This document shows, in pieces, positions 1 to 8,740 of a stretch of 64,000 bases of DNA (the stretch's first letter is position 1; every line of letters begins with the position of its first letter). The translations under genes and the position numbers were made by a program. Location of the stretch: NCBI RefSeq assembly GCF_963378095.1, contig NZ_OY726397.1:5332001-5396000 (forward strand), read 5' to 3'. A model generated the notes under the pieces. It ran no database searches. It was not told the DNA's origin and was given only the letters and a program-made list of their open reading frames with translations. The DNA comes from Mycolicibacterium sp. MU0053 (GTDB lineage Bacteria > Actinomycetota > Actinomycetes > Mycobacteriales > Mycobacteriaceae).

Positions 1-268
1 CCACCGCGGGGTTGACCGGTGAGACGCCGGTCTCGACGTCGTAACGCCAGCCATGCACGTCACAGAAGACCACGTCGCCGTCGACGTGCCCATCCGCGAG
101 CAGCGCACCACGGTGTGCACAACGGCCATACAACGCCGAGACATCCGCACCACGCCGGACGAGCACAAGGTCCACACCCGCGGTGTTGACCGCGAACGGA
201 GCGTTATCGGGCAGCTCGGACAGGGCCACCACCCGCACGCCGGTTCGCGATTCTGGCGCCGTGGTCAT
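1..268 (-). CDS. Rieske [2Fe-2S] domain protein, 3' end outside window
   Basis: Reading the reverse strand from ATG at 266-268 gives an open frame to the window edge. It contains a Rieske pair: CAHRG near residue 42 and CDVHGW near residue 62, i.e. C-x-H and C-x2-H ligands for a [2Fe-2S] cluster. A GAGGAG ribosome site lies about 6 bases upstream. In mycobacteria such N-terminal Rieske domains occur alone or fused to an FMN-binding glutamate-synthase-like domain; which one applies here cannot be told because the gene is cut. It follows the alpha/beta hydrolase by about 30 bases on the same strand, so the two are probably co-transcribed with the sigma factor upstream. Confidence 0.75.
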   Translation of the reverse strand, partial: MTTAPESRTGVRVVALSELPDNAPFAVNTAGVDLVLVRRGADVSALYGRCAHRGALLADGHVDGDVVFCDVHGWRYDVETGVSPVNPAV

Positions 269-300
269 TGACTGCTCCTCGGGGTTGGTCAGGGGTTGAG

Positions 301-1167
301 TCAGCCGAGCACTCGGCCGAGGAAACCGCGCACATGGCCCGCAACGACGTCGAGGTGACTCTCCAGTAGGAAGTGCCCGCCATCGATCAGGTGCACCTCC
401 GCGTCTGTGGCGTCGCGGGCGAAGGCTTGCGCACCCGCTGGCGCGAAGATTTCGTCGTTGCGGCCCCACACCGCGAGTACCGGAACCTCATTGGTGCGCA
501 GGAATTCATGCAGCAGCGGGTAGAGCGGGCGGTTGTTGCGGTAGTCGCGGAACAAGGCCAATTGCACTTCGTCATTGCCCTCTCGGGAGACGAGAGCGAA
601 GTCGTGCTCCCAGGTGTCCGGGCTGACTGTGCTCGGGTCGGATACGCCGTGCACGTACTGCCAGCGGATGGCGTCAAGGCTCAGCGCGACCCGGACGGCG
701 GGTTCGGTGTCGGGGCCGGGATTCGCGCCGTATGCCCAGATTCCTTCCCAGAACGATTCGACGAAACCGTCCTCGTAGCCGTTGCCGTTCTGTGTGACAA
801 CGGCGGTGATCCGTTCGGGGTGTTCGAGCGCGAGCCGCCACCCTATGGGCGCGCCGTAGTCGTGGACATACAGGGCATAGCGCTCCAGGCCAAGGTGATC
901 GAGCAGCCCGGATGTGAGCCGGGCGAGGGCCTCGAAGGTGTAGTCGAACTCTCCCACGCGCGGAGCATCGGAGCGGCCGAACCCGAGGTGGTCGGGTGCG
1001 ATTACGTGGTAGTCCCCGGCCAGCAAAGGGATGAGTTCACGGAACATGAACGAGCTGGTCGGGTAGCCGTGCAGCAGGACGATCGCGGGAGCATCCGCTG
1101 GTCCGGCTTCGCGATAGAAGATCTCGTAGCCGTCGACAGTGACGGCCCGGTGATGTACCACGCTCAT
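301..1167 (-). CDS. Alpha/beta hydrolase, epoxide hydrolase / haloalkane dehalogenase-like
   Basis: A 288-residue cytoplasmic alpha/beta hydrolase. Visible motifs are the HGYP oxyanion loop (residues 33-36), the nucleophile elbow HDYGAP with Asp103, the acid Asp238 in GRNDE, and His265 in GGHFLLES. An Asp nucleophile in place of Ser is the family mark of epoxide hydrolases and haloalkane or fluoroacetate dehalogenases, so an epoxide or halogenated substrate is more likely than an ester; the substrate itself is not readable. The start has AAAGGGG upstream. It lies 27 bases downstream of the SigH-like gene on the same strand, suggesting one transcript. Length is normal for the family. Confidence 0.85.
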   Translation of the reverse strand: MSVVHHRAVTVDGYEIFYREAGPADAPAIVLLHGYPTSSFMFRELIPLLAGDYHVIAPDHLGFGRSDAPRVGEFDYTFEALARLTSGLLDHLGLERYALYVHDYGAPIGWRLALEHPERITAVVTQNGNGYEDGFVESFWEGIWAYGANPGPDTEPAVRVALSLDAIRWQYVHGVSDPSTVSPDTWEHDFALVSREGNDEVQLALFRDYRNNRPLYPLLHEFLRTNEVPVLAVWGRNDEIFAPAGAQAFARDATDAEVHLIDGGHFLLESHLDVVAGHVRGFLGRVLG

Positions 1168-1194
1168 TCGTAACCCCTTTGGTGGTTTTGTGTG

Positions 1195-1818
1195 TTAGGT
1201 ACCAACAGATGTTGGTCGCCGCGAGTGACTTACGGGGGAGGTGCCCGCGGTCGCGGCGAGGTCGGCCAACAACATGCGCAGCTGGGATCGGCCGCGCTGG
1301 ATTCGTGACACGACGGTGCCCAGCGGCGTGCCCATGATGTCGCGAATCTCCTTGTAGGCAAGCCCTTCGACGTCGGCGTAGTACACCGCCATCCGAAGCT
1401 CCTCAGGCAATGCGTCCAGGGCGTTTCTGATGTCGGTGTCAGGCAGCGACTCCAGGACCTCTACTTCCGCGGAGCGCAGTGCTCTCGCTGAATGTTCGGC
1501 GTTGGCGGCGAGCTGCCAGTCATGGACCGTGCCGCTGATGGTCTCCGTGGGCCTGCGCATCCGCTTGCAGCAGCTGCTGATGTGCGCGTCGGCCTGGATG
1601 CGAAAGAGCCACCCGATGAGATTTGTTCCGTGCTGGAAGCTCCGAAATCCGGCATATGCCTTGACCATGGTCTCTTGCACCAGGTCTTCGGCATCGGCGC
1701 GATGCAGGGTCATTCGCATGGCCCCGGCAAAGAGGTTGTCCAGAAGAGGGATCACGTCACGCTCGAAACGAGCGGCCAACTCGTCGTCGGTCTCGTCGCA
1801 ATCCTCAGACGCGATCAT
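1195..1818 (-). CDS. ECF RNA polymerase sigma factor, SigH/SigR-like
   Basis: A 207-residue group 4 sigma factor. Region 2 is seen in [18 protein letters not shown] and [11 protein letters not shown]; region 4 in [18 protein letters not shown] followed by [21 protein letters not shown]. These closely follow the M. tuberculosis SigH pattern as I remember it, but the C-terminal tail differs and a CC pair sits in the region 2/4 linker. SigH normally directs heat and disulfide-stress genes and is held by the zinc anti-sigma RshA encoded next to it. No anti-sigma is present here: the downstream gene is a hydrolase and the upstream one a broken pirin. It is therefore best seen as a SigH paralogue. 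RBS GGAG precedes ATG 1818. Confidence 0.88.
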   Translation of the reverse strand: MIASEDCDETDDELAARFERDVIPLLDNLFAGAMRMTLHRADAEDLVQETMVKAYAGFRSFQHGTNLIGWLFRIQADAHISSCCKRMRRPTETISGTVHDWQLAANAEHSARALRSAEVEVLESLPDTDIRNALDALPEELRMAVYYADVEGLAYKEIRDIMGTPLGTVVSRIQRGRSQLRMLLADLAATAGTSPVSHSRRPTSVGT

Positions 1819-1829
1819 GTCAAAGTCTC

Positions 1830-2237
1830 CTAGACATCGTGTTCGGCCGGGATGGCGCCGAATCGTCCGGCCTGGTAGTCGTCGTAGGCTCGGACGACCT
1901 CCTCACGGGTGTTCATCACAAAGGGCCCGGACTGAACGACTGGTTCTCGGATCGGGCGGCCACCGAGTAGCAGGACCTCCAGGTTCGGCTCCGCGGCGAG
2001 TTGGCTCTGCTGGGCGGCAAGCGTTATTGCGTCCCCGGCGCCGTATACGGCGAGTTGACCTTTTCGGATGGGTTGCGCGGCCGTACCAACAGTGCCAGTC
2101 CCGGCGAGCACGTAAGCCAGCGAGTTGAATTCGGCCGGTGCGGTGGTGACCGATCGCACCGGCCGTGGGATGCCCGTGGTTGGGTTCGGTACGGGGACGC
2201 GGGGCAAAGTGAGCGTGTCTGCAGTGACGGCCGGCAT
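1830..2237 (-). pseudogene. Pirin-family protein with large internal deletion
   Basis: The frame from ATG 2237 (GAGAGGAAT upstream) gives 135 residues where pirins have about 300. The N-terminus (MPAVTADTLTLPRVP ... PVRSVTTAP) matches the start of mycobacterial pirins as I recall them. It passes at about base 2128 straight into the C-terminal cupin end (FNSLAYVLAGTGTVG ... LEVLLLGGRPIREP ... [11 protein letters not shown]). The N-terminal cupin with its metal-binding histidines is missing altogether. The joint is in frame, so a short protein could still be made but should not bind metal as pirins do. It lies 11 bases upstream of the sigma gene. Confidence 0.8.
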
Positions 2238-2484
2238 GCTTATTCCTCTCAGTTGTCTGGCAGGCGTACGGATTACACGGCGCGACGAGTCAGGAGTGCC
2301 CACGACTGGCGTAGGGACCAGCCCGACAGACGTCAGGATTTCGAGCGGCGCGAGTGGCTTGAGCAGTCGGGCGGTCATGGTGTGCTGGCGCACCGCTCAC
2401 TACCCACGTGCTCAGGCGTCTCCGTCGGCTCGTGCGTTGAGAAGCTGCGTCTCCCAGGTCGATGAGCACCACGGTCTTGGGCAT
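2238..2484 (-). pseudogene. Unidentified gene stub with a good start signal
   Basis: ATG 2484 follows an AGGAGAG ribosome site and starts MPKTVVLIDLGDA, which looks like the first beta strand of a Rossmann or flavodoxin-like protein. The frame then loses sense, and another frame (codons at about 2393-2240) carries LLKPLAPLEILTSVGLVPTP, which resembles a protein C-terminus. This has the same shape as the neighbouring pirin: start and end kept, middle lost. I do not recognise the parent family with confidence; an NAD(P)H:FMN oxidoreductase is one guess. Confidence 0.35.
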
Positions 2485-2696
2485 TTGGGGACTCTCCTTG
2501 CTAGGCGAACCGGATATTCAGGGAACGAGCAGTTGCGTTGAAGGACCCGCGTGATTCCGAACGTGATAGTGAGTGAGAATACGGACCGGCCCGTCTCGTG
2601 TCAAGACGGACCGGTTCGTCTTAATGGTATGTAGGGGTCCTCCCTGCGGTGCTGGCTGCCGCGTGCCGTCGGTGCCACAGGGCAGTTTCCAGCGGG

Positions 2697-2834
2697 CGCA
2701 GCGGGACGCACCGCCGCCGCTGTCGCTCCCGCCGTCGCGAACAGGACGAACGTGGTGGCTCCAAACGCGTCGATCGAACTTCCGGCAAGGGCTGCGCCCA
2801 TGGCCTGGCCGGACCCAATCATGAAGAAAGACAA
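2697..2834 (-). pseudogene. MFS transporter C-terminal remnant
   Basis: The reverse frame reads GSGQAMGAALAGSSIDAFG then TTFVLFATAGATAAAV, typical of the last two transmembrane helices of a major facilitator superfamily transporter. Nothing of the other ten helices is visible, and sequence upstream of about 2835 belongs to a methyltransferase relic on the other strand. A non-functional fragment. Confidence 0.5.
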
Positions 2835-2836
2835 CC

Positions 2837-3472
2837 CAACTCCGAGGGATGTCGTCGTCGAGTCTGCGGCCTGCGAGCAGATCGTGGTGCTGCCGGCGGG
2901 TATGGACGCTCGCGCCTACCGACTGGGTTTCCAGTCAAGAACCACCCTGTACGAGGTGCCCACCCAGAGGTGCTCGGCCTCAAGGCATCTCTGCTCGCGG
3001 ATGTGGGCGCCGACAGCGCGGTGCCGAGCTGTGCACTTCGCCCGGTGTGCGCGGACCTGACGCACGACTTGCCGAGCGCCCTGCAGGATGTCGGCTTGAA
3101 CCCGAGCCGGCCGATCTGCTGGCTGATCGAGGGGCTCACCGCATACCTCACCGCCGCCGAGGTCGACCTGCTGCTGGACCGGATCACTGCTTTTCAGCGC
3201 CGGGAAGCCACCTGTTCATCGACTTCCTCGGCCAATCCCTGCTGGATCACCCCGCTCTACAGCCCATGCTTCGAAAGCTTCGCCGAGCATGGCATGGCCT
3301 GGATCTTCGGCACCGAAGAGCCCGAAGAACTGCTCACCGAGGGGGGCTGGCAAGCGCAGGTCACCAGCGTCGGCGCAATAGGCACCGAGCTGGGCCGCTG
3401 GCCGTTCCCGATGCTCCCCGCGGAACCCCGGGGGTGCCGCAGGATTACTTTGTCCGCGCGTGGCGGTGATCT
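2837..3472 (+). pseudogene. SAM-dependent methyltransferase (TIGR00027/LCMT-like), frameshifted
   Basis: Pieces of one methyltransferase are spread over all three plus frames. QIVVLPAGMDARAYRLGF (about 2880-2935) is the SAM-binding region. EVLGLKASLLADVGADS, then LNPSRPICWLIEGLTAYL and AAEVDLLLDRITAF (about 2965-3195) continue it. SAPGSHLFIDFLGQSLLDH (about 3197-3255), MAWIFGTEEPEELLTEGGW (about 3297-3350) and VPQDYFVRAWR (about 3435-3470) complete it. At least four frame changes are needed. The family is expanded in mycobacteria. The start is also missing, so this is a decayed gene. Confidence 0.7.
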
Positions 3473-3562
3473 GACGCCCCACCTCGGCTGAAACCACGCC
3501 CGGCGGTCCCCGTCGGTAGCATCGGCGCTGCCCATGTCGATCCCGCCCGGAGGAGTTGCGCC

Positions 3563-4215
3563 ATGTCGGCCGAACCCGCTGAACTCGACATCGCCGAAGG
3601 CGCACTGGCACACGGCCTGCCGTATCTCGCACTCGGTTCTGGGCGGCCACTGGTCTTCTTGCGCTGGTTCACCGCCGATCACAAGAATCCCAGCGGTCCG
3701 CTGCGCACATCGGAGATCAAGACATTGGCTCCGCTGGCCCACCATTTCCGGGTGTACGCGGTGAATCGAGCGCCCGGGATGTCCGAGCGCACCACCATGG
3801 CCGATATCGCCACCCAACACGCGGAGGCGCTGCGCGCCGAGTTCGGCGGTCCGGTTCGCCGCAGCCTGCACCTGATGGCGCCACTAATGGTGCGAAATCC
3901 ACTGTCGGCCAAAGCTTCTGGCGTCGCGATGTGGCTGTTGACCCGCTGTTCCACCCCGCAGACCACAACGACACGCTTGCTTTCATCCGTGCCGAGGATT
4001 CCTTCGACCTCGGTGGCCGCCTCGGTGATATCGTCGCACCGACCCTGGTGATCGGCGGCGAGCACGACATCGCTTACGAAACCGACAACTTCCGCCACAC
4101 CGCCGAGGGCTTCGCCGATTCGAAGTTAATCATCTACCCCCGCACGACCCACCTCGGCGCCGTCAAGCACCCGCGGTTCGCTCCCGACATCGTCGACTTC
4201 CTATCCGCCGCCTGA
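3563..4215 (+). pseudogene. Alpha/beta hydrolase with nucleophile region deleted and frameshift
   Basis: The first frame (ATG 3563, AGGAG upstream) reads LDIAEGALAHGLPYLALGSG and continues to LRAEFGGPV at about 3856. The frame from 3931 gives VDPLFHPADHNDTLAFIRAE and ends with the normal hydrolase tail LVIGGEHDIAYETDNF (acid Asp) and TTHLGAVKHPRF (His). Between them the G-x-S-x-G nucleophile elbow and cap are missing and the frame shifts near 3930. Catalysis is therefore lost. The pattern (both ends kept, middle lost) repeats that of the pirin 2 kb away. Confidence 0.75.
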
Positions 4216-4266
4216 CCAGCGACCGGCGGGATTCCCGTCGCCAACTATCCACGCGCGGCGCGGTTC

Positions 4267-5277
4267 TCAGACCTTCGGGCAGTAGAACTGGGGCTGGCCG
4301 CGGTATTCCTCGGGCGGCAGGTTCCGCGCCGGCGTTTGCACCAGCGGCGAATCGGCCGGCAGCCGGCCCTGGCTCCGATCCAGCGCGGAGCGTTTGCGCG
4401 GGTGCATCAGCCGCCGCTTGGGTCCGTACTTCGCGACCAGCGTGATCACATCACACAGCCGGTCGTGCGCCCACTGCTGTCGGGGCGACCACGTGTAACC
4501 CATCAGCTCCCGCACCGACGGGTCGTAGAGTGCGACGGTCATGAACGTCAGGAAGCGCTGCATGACCTTCAGGTTCAGCGCCCACAACGGATCCGGAATC
4601 CACTGCAGCGACGGATGCTTGGGCATGGTGGACAGATCCATCACTTCGCGGGCGGCCCAGTTGTTCTCCAGCACATTGCTGCACATGTGGTCCCAGTACT
4701 CCTGGAATTCCTCCCAGGACTTCGGCACCGGCCGCATGCTCATCCCGTACATCCGGTACCAGGTGACGTGCTCGTCGAACAGCTGCCGCTTGTCGGCCTC
4801 ACTGATCCCGCCGCCGAACTTCTCGGCCGCCAACAGGGTCGACTTGAAGAACGTGGCGTGGGCCCAGTAGAAGACATCCGGGTTCAGCGCACTGTATTGG
4901 CGCCCGCGCTCGTCGACGCCCTTGATACCGATGTGGTAGTCCCGGACCTCGGCACCGGTCTGCGGTGCGCGGTCGCCGTCGAAGACCACACCGCCGATCG
5001 GATAGATGGACCGCAGCAGTCGGGGTATGCGCTCCATGAAGAAGATGGAGTGCTCCTGCACCGCCGCGCCCAACTGCGGGTGCATGTTCTGCATCGAACC
5101 CGCCCAGGTGCCCTGGAACAGGCCGGTCCACTGGCCGAAGTACTTCCAGGTCAACGAATCGGGGCCCAGCGGCACCGGCGGCGCATCGTAGCCGCCGGTG
5201 GTTACCGGACAGCCCGCCGGCACCGTCGAGGCCTCAGCCTCGGCAACCGGGCAGGTCTCGGACGCATCTTGAGTCAC
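4267..5277 (-). CDS. Oxygenase MpaB family protein (DUF2236)
   Basis: A 336-residue protein with the DUF2236/MpaB-like layout: PDSLTWKYFGQWTGLFQG, then the heme-region signature LNPDVFYWAHATFFKSTL and DEHVTWYRMYGMS. Family members include latex-clearing protein Lcp and fungal MpaB; they bind b-type heme through a histidine and cleave C=C bonds in isoprenoid chains. Mycobacteria carry many uncharacterised copies. The N-terminus has an unusual Cys/Pro-rich stretch (TCPVAEAE, AGCPV) and the C-terminus ends FYCPKV. It is divergently arranged from the pyruvate oxidase gene with a palindromic site between them. Substrate unknown. Confidence 0.8.
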   Translation of the reverse strand: MTQDASETCPVAEAEASTVPAGCPVTTGGYDAPPVPLGPDSLTWKYFGQWTGLFQGTWAGSMQNMHPQLGAAVQEHSIFFMERIPRLLRSIYPIGGVVFDGDRAPQTGAEVRDYHIGIKGVDERGRQYSALNPDVFYWAHATFFKSTLLAAEKFGGGISEADKRQLFDEHVTWYRMYGMSMRPVPKSWEEFQEYWDHMCSNVLENNWAAREVMDLSTMPKHPSLQWIPDPLWALNLKVMQRFLTFMTVALYDPSVRELMGYTWSPRQQWAHDRLCDVITLVAKYGPKRRLMHPRKRSALDRSQGRLPADSPLVQTPARNLPPEEYRGQPQFYCPKV

Positions 5278-5328
5278 TGGCCAATCTTTCCCTCGGAGTC
5301 AGTCACCATTCTGACTACGCTCGTTGTC

Positions 5329-5347
5329 ATTGTCCAGTCTAGACAAT
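5329..5347. promoter_or_regulatory. Palindrome in mpaB/poxB divergent promoter region, TetR-type operator candidate
   Basis: ATTGTC-CAGTCTA-GACAAT: six-base perfect arms around a seven-base centre, 52 bases upstream of the mpaB-like start. Size and symmetry suit a TetR-family operator. A TetR C-terminal stub lies just behind poxB (7258-7435), so the cognate repressor may have been lost. Confidence 0.45.
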
Positions 5348-5526
5348 CCGGGCGCGGTGTGTTCGGGTGGCCGGCACTTCCCGACCGACATCCCCGCCAT
5401 TTCGCTCAAGGGAGCGCTCGGCGGCTCGACTCCGCGCAAGACTGTCACCTGGACACTCGCTGTTGAGCGATCTGCCCAATCGCCCGCGAGCTTGCCGGCG
5501 ACCAACCAGAGATGAAGGAGATCCGC

Positions 5527-7251
5527 ATGGCCACGGTGGCGGAACAGATGGTGGCGACGCTGAAGGCGAGTGGCGTGCGTCGCGTCTACGGCATCCCGGG
5601 CGACTCCCTCAACGGGTTCACCGATGCGCTCCGCAAGGACGGCAGCATCCAGTGGGTGCTGGTGCGCCACGAGGAGGCGGCGGCCTTCGCCGCTGCAGCG
5701 GACGCTGCGACGACGGGTGAACTCGCGGTGGCCGCCGGCAGTTGCGGCCCGGGCAACCTGCACCTCATCAATGGCCTGTACGACGCGAACCGGTCGCGGG
5801 TACCGGTCCTGGCGATCGCAGCGCACATCCCGACCGCGGAAATCGGGACCGGCTACTTCCAGGAGACCCACCCGCAAGACCTCTTCCGCGAAGCCTCCGT
5901 ATACACCGAGTACGTCGCCCACCCCAGCCAGATGCCCCACGTGCTGGAGATCGCGATGCGCACCGCGGTCGAGAAGCAGGGCGTCGCGGTCGTGGTGATC
6001 CCGGGCGACGTGGCGCTCTCCGAAGCCGTCACCGACCGGGCCACCGCTATCCGCGCGAGCACCTCGGTCGTGATGCCCACGGCAGACGAACTCGCGCGCG
6101 CCGCAACACTACTCAACAACGACCAACGGGTGACCATCCTGGCCGGTGCGGGCTGCGCCGGCGCGCACGACGAGGTGCTGGCCGTCGCGGAGGCGCTGGG
6201 CGCCCCCGTCGTGCACGCACTGCGCGGCAAGGAGTTCATCGAGTACGACAACCCCTACGACGTCGGCATGACCGGATTGCTCGGGTTCGCCTCCGGCTAC
6301 CGGGCGATGGAAAACGCCGACACGGTCCTGATGCTGGGCACCGACTTTCCCTACCGGCAGTTCTATCCCGAGCACGCCACCACCATCCAGGTCGACATCC
6401 GCGGCGAACAGCTCGGCCGGCGGCATCCATTGGAGCTCGGGCTGGTCGGGACGGTCAAAGACACGGCCACGGCCCTACTTCCACTGCTGGAGCGCAAGAC
6501 CGACCGCAGTCACCTCGAGGACTCCCGCGACCACTACCGTCGAACGCGCGCCAAACTCGACGAACTGGCAACCCCGTCGAAGCGGGGCGCACCCATCCAC
6601 CCGCAATACCTCGCGCGGCTCGTCGACCAACACGCCGCGGCGGACGCGGTCTTCATCCCCGATGTCGGTTCACCGGTCGTCTGGGCCGCGCGCTACCTGA
6701 CGATGAACGGCCGCCGGCGGCTGATCGGATCCTTCACCCACGGGTCGATGGCCAACGCGCTGCCCCATGCCGTCGGCGTGCAGGCCGCCCACCCGGAACG
6801 CCAGGTGGTGGCCCTGGCCGGCGACGGCGGACTGGGGATGTTGCTCGGCGAGCTGATCACCCTCACCCAAAACAAGCTCCCGGTGAAGCTCGTGGTGTTC
6901 AACAACTCGTCGCTGAACTTCGTCGAGCTCGAGATGAAAGCTGCCGGTTTCGTCACCTACGGCACCGAGCTGATCAACCCCAATTTCGCCGAGGTCGCCC
7001 GCGCCATGGACATCCACAGCCGGCGGGTGGAGCACTCCGAGGATCTCCCCGACGCGGTCCGCGACATCCTGAGCCACGACGGACCGGCGCTCCTCGACGT
7101 GATCACCGAACGTCACGAACTGTCGATGCCGCCCGCGATCACCGCCGAGCAGGTGAAGGGCTTCACGCTTTACGCGATCCGGACCGTCATGTCCGGCCGC
7201 GGCGACGAGCTGATCGATCTGGCGAAAGCCAATCTGCGACAGCTCTTTTGA
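5527..7251 (+). CDS. poxB: ThDP-dependent pyruvate oxidase / quinone-linked pyruvate dehydrogenase
   Basis: A 574-residue ThDP enzyme with three domains. The N-terminal PYR domain has YGIPGDSLNGF, the catalytic Glu in VRHEEAAAFAA, and GSCGPGNLHLINGLYDA. The central FAD-type domain follows. The C-terminal PP domain has GDGGLGMLLGELITL...NN (residues about 435-465), the Mg-ThDP motif. The pattern fits PoxB/YdaP-type pyruvate oxidases that decarboxylate pyruvate to acetate and CO2 with quinone or oxygen as acceptor. The start is ATG 5527, eight bases after AAGGAG; an in-frame ATG at 5512 would place that site inside the gene. Length is typical. It is divergent from the MpaB-like gene. Confidence 0.85.
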   Translation: MATVAEQMVATLKASGVRRVYGIPGDSLNGFTDALRKDGSIQWVLVRHEEAAAFAAAADAATTGELAVAAGSCGPGNLHLINGLYDANRSRVPVLAIAAHIPTAEIGTGYFQETHPQDLFREASVYTEYVAHPSQMPHVLEIAMRTAVEKQGVAVVVIPGDVALSEAVTDRATAIRASTSVVMPTADELARAATLLNNDQRVTILAGAGCAGAHDEVLAVAEALGAPVVHALRGKEFIEYDNPYDVGMTGLLGFASGYRAMENADTVLMLGTDFPYRQFYPEHATTIQVDIRGEQLGRRHPLELGLVGTVKDTATALLPLLERKTDRSHLEDSRDHYRRTRAKLDELATPSKRGAPIHPQYLARLVDQHAAADAVFIPDVGSPVVWAARYLTMNGRRRLIGSFTHGSMANALPHAVGVQAAHPERQVVALAGDGGLGMLLGELITLTQNKLPVKLVVFNNSSLNFVELEMKAAGFVTYGTELINPNFAEVARAMDIHSRRVEHSEDLPDAVRDILSHDGPALLDVITERHELSMPPAITAEQVKGFTLYAIRTVMSGRGDELIDLAKANLRQLF

Positions 7252-7257
7252 CGGACG

Positions 7258-7435
7258 GTGGCGCATGCACTGGCCAAGACAGCGGATACAGCCCGGCGCG
7301 TGGATGACATCGACACCGCAGCGCTGGCGGGATACGCCGTGACGATGGGCCAAGGGCTCGCGGTGCACGCCGCCGCAGGAGTGACGCAAGCAAGGCTCGA
7401 CGCGATAGTCGACGTTGCATTGGCGGGACTCACTG
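7258..7435 (+). pseudogene. TetR-family regulator, C-terminal stub cut by IS3 element
   Basis: The frame reads DDIDTAALAGYAVTMGQGLAV then HAAAGVTQARLDAIVDVAL, the usual last helix region of TetR-family ligand domains. No helix-turn-helix is present: the 5' side is poxB's end. The frame meets the left end of an IS3-family element at 7436. It may be the remains of the regulator of the mpaB/poxB pair, whose intergenic region keeps a TetR-like palindrome. Confidence 0.6.
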
Positions 7436-7450
7436 TGAATCGCCCCGGGT

Positions 7451-7795
7451 TTGATGCACACCTTCTTTCGAGGGAAGGTTGTTCACATCATGCCGAGGAA
7501 GTACGACGATGAGTTCAAGGCCTGGGCGGTGCGGTTGGTCGCCGACCATGCCGAGGAGTACGACACCCGCATGGCCCGCATCACCGCGGTGGCCAAGCGG
7601 TTGGGGGTGTCCTATGAATCGCTGCGCCGGTGGGTCAATCAGACCGAGGTCGACACCGGCCAGCGTGACGGAGTGTCCACTGACGTCGCACGCGAGAACA
7701 GATAGCTCAAACGTAAGAACCGTGAGCTTGAGGAAACCATCGGAATCCTCAAAGCTGCAACAGGTTTCTTCGTGCGGGAGAGCGACCCGCGACAC
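7451..7795 (+). pseudogene. IS3-family transposase OrfA with internal TAG stop
   Basis: The frame starts at a TTG or at ATG 7490 (MPRKYDDEFKAWAVRLVADH) and holds the IS3/IS911 helix-turn-helix (ITAVAKRLGVSYESLRRWV). After ARENR a TAG codon at 7702-7705 interrupts; the same frame then continues LKRKNRELEETIGILKAATGFF, the normal leucine-zipper end of OrfA. A single C-to-T change (CAG to TAG) explains it. The product would lack the dimerisation segment. Confidence 0.75.
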
Positions 7796-8515
7796 CGCTG
7801 ATCTGTTCGTTCATTGCCGAGCATCGCGCTCGGTTCGGGGTCGCTCCGATCTGCCGCGTACTCACCGAGCACGGCTGCCAGATCGCCCCGAGAACCTTCT
7901 ACGCCTGGCTGGCCCGCCCGCCGTCGGCGCGGGAGCTGTGGGACACCGTCATCACCGAGGTGTTGGCCGGCTTCTACGAGCCCGACGAACACGGTCGGCG
8001 CAAACCGGAGTCACTGTACGGGGCCACCAAGATGTGGGCTCACCTGCAACGACAGGGCATCATGGTGGCCCGTTGCACCGTGGAGCGCCTCATGCGTGCC
8101 AACGGCTGGCGTGGGGTCACTCGGCGCAGGCGGGTCCGCACGACGATCGTTGATCCGGCCGCGGCGCGGGCTGCTGATCTGGTCAAGCGGCAGTTCCGGG
8201 TCCCCGCTCCCAACGTGCTGGCGGACTTCACCTACGTGCGCCTGTTCAACGGGACGTTCGTTTACACCGCGTTCGCCATCGACGCCTACGCGGGCCGGGT
8301 CGTGGGGTGGACCTGCTCGGCCAGCAAGGAGGGCCGGTTCGTGCGCCACGCGATACGCCACGCCGCGCAACTCCGGGATGATGAGGGGAATCCATTGTTG
8401 GGCAACACTATTCACCACGGCGATGCGGGATCGCAGTACACGTCTGTGCGGTTTGGGGAAACCCTCGCACTATCTGGTCTGGTGGCCTCGATTGGCACTG
8501 TGGGCGACTGCTTCG
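7795..8515 (+). pseudogene. IS3-family transposase OrfB, 3' truncated
   Basis: The frame holds HRARFGVAPICRVLTEHGC, the HTH-like region LYGATKMWAHLQRQGI, and the rve integrase core with the first Asp in VLADFTYVRLFNG and the second in HHGDAGSQYTSVRF. The third catalytic residue (Glu, normally after GD.FDNA.AE) is absent because the sequence turns into IS110 DNA just after GDCFD. Inactive. Confidence 0.8.
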
Positions 8516-8550
8516 ACTGTGAGAATGGTCGTGGCTGCCTGGTGGCCTGA

Positions 8551-8740
8551 CTCTTGCTTTCGACTGACCCCGAGGTTTGGGTGTCGGTCCTGGCTGTTGA
8601 TCTGTCGTCCGCCAGGTGGCCGCACCACATGGTGCTGGCCGGACGGGCAGTGACCTCATAGGAGCCTGACCTCACCAGGTCCCATCACAGTCCCGTCCAC
8701 CCGACCGGCCAGCGTCACAACCCACGTTGGAAGGGTCGCA
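8551..8740 (+). ncRNA. Candidate IS110 bridge RNA region
   Basis: This non-coding stretch between the element's left end and the transposase start is where IS110-group elements encode their structured bridge RNA (established for IS621 and relatives). Two hairpins are visible: GGCC-GCACC-ACAT-GGTGC-T-GGCC at 8618-8640, and GACCT-CACC-AGGTC at 8668-8681. Target and donor loops were not assigned. The exact RNA ends are unknown. Confidence 0.4.

Larger units (their letters stand above)
7436..8515 (+). mobile_element. IS3-family element 1, truncated by IS110 element
   Basis: The left end TGAATCGCCCCGGG at 7436 is a typical IS3-family terminus. OrfA and orfB follow. The right third, including the last catalytic residue and right inverted repeat, is missing: orfB stops matching at about 8515 where IS110 sequence begins. 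The remainder of the element was not found on the far side of the IS110 or IS6110-like copies, so there was a deletion as well as an insertion. Confidence 0.75.

Noticed and set aside
2649..3491. A single methyltransferase CDS
   Set aside because: Homologous segments jump between three frames; treated as pseudogene.
4216..4266. Stem-loop between the convergent hydrolase relic and mpaB-like gene
   Set aside because: GCGACCGGCGGGA/TCCCGTCGC pairs imperfectly and lacks a T-run; not strong enough to list as a terminator.
4336..5466. 376-residue plus-strand frame opposite the MpaB-like gene
   Set aside because: Antisense shadow; the reverse frame carries DUF2236 motifs.
5742..7307. Long 521-residue plus-strand frame inside the pyruvate oxidase gene
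   Set aside because: Arg/Gly/Pro-rich shadow frame; the overlapping frame has full ThDP-enzyme motifs.
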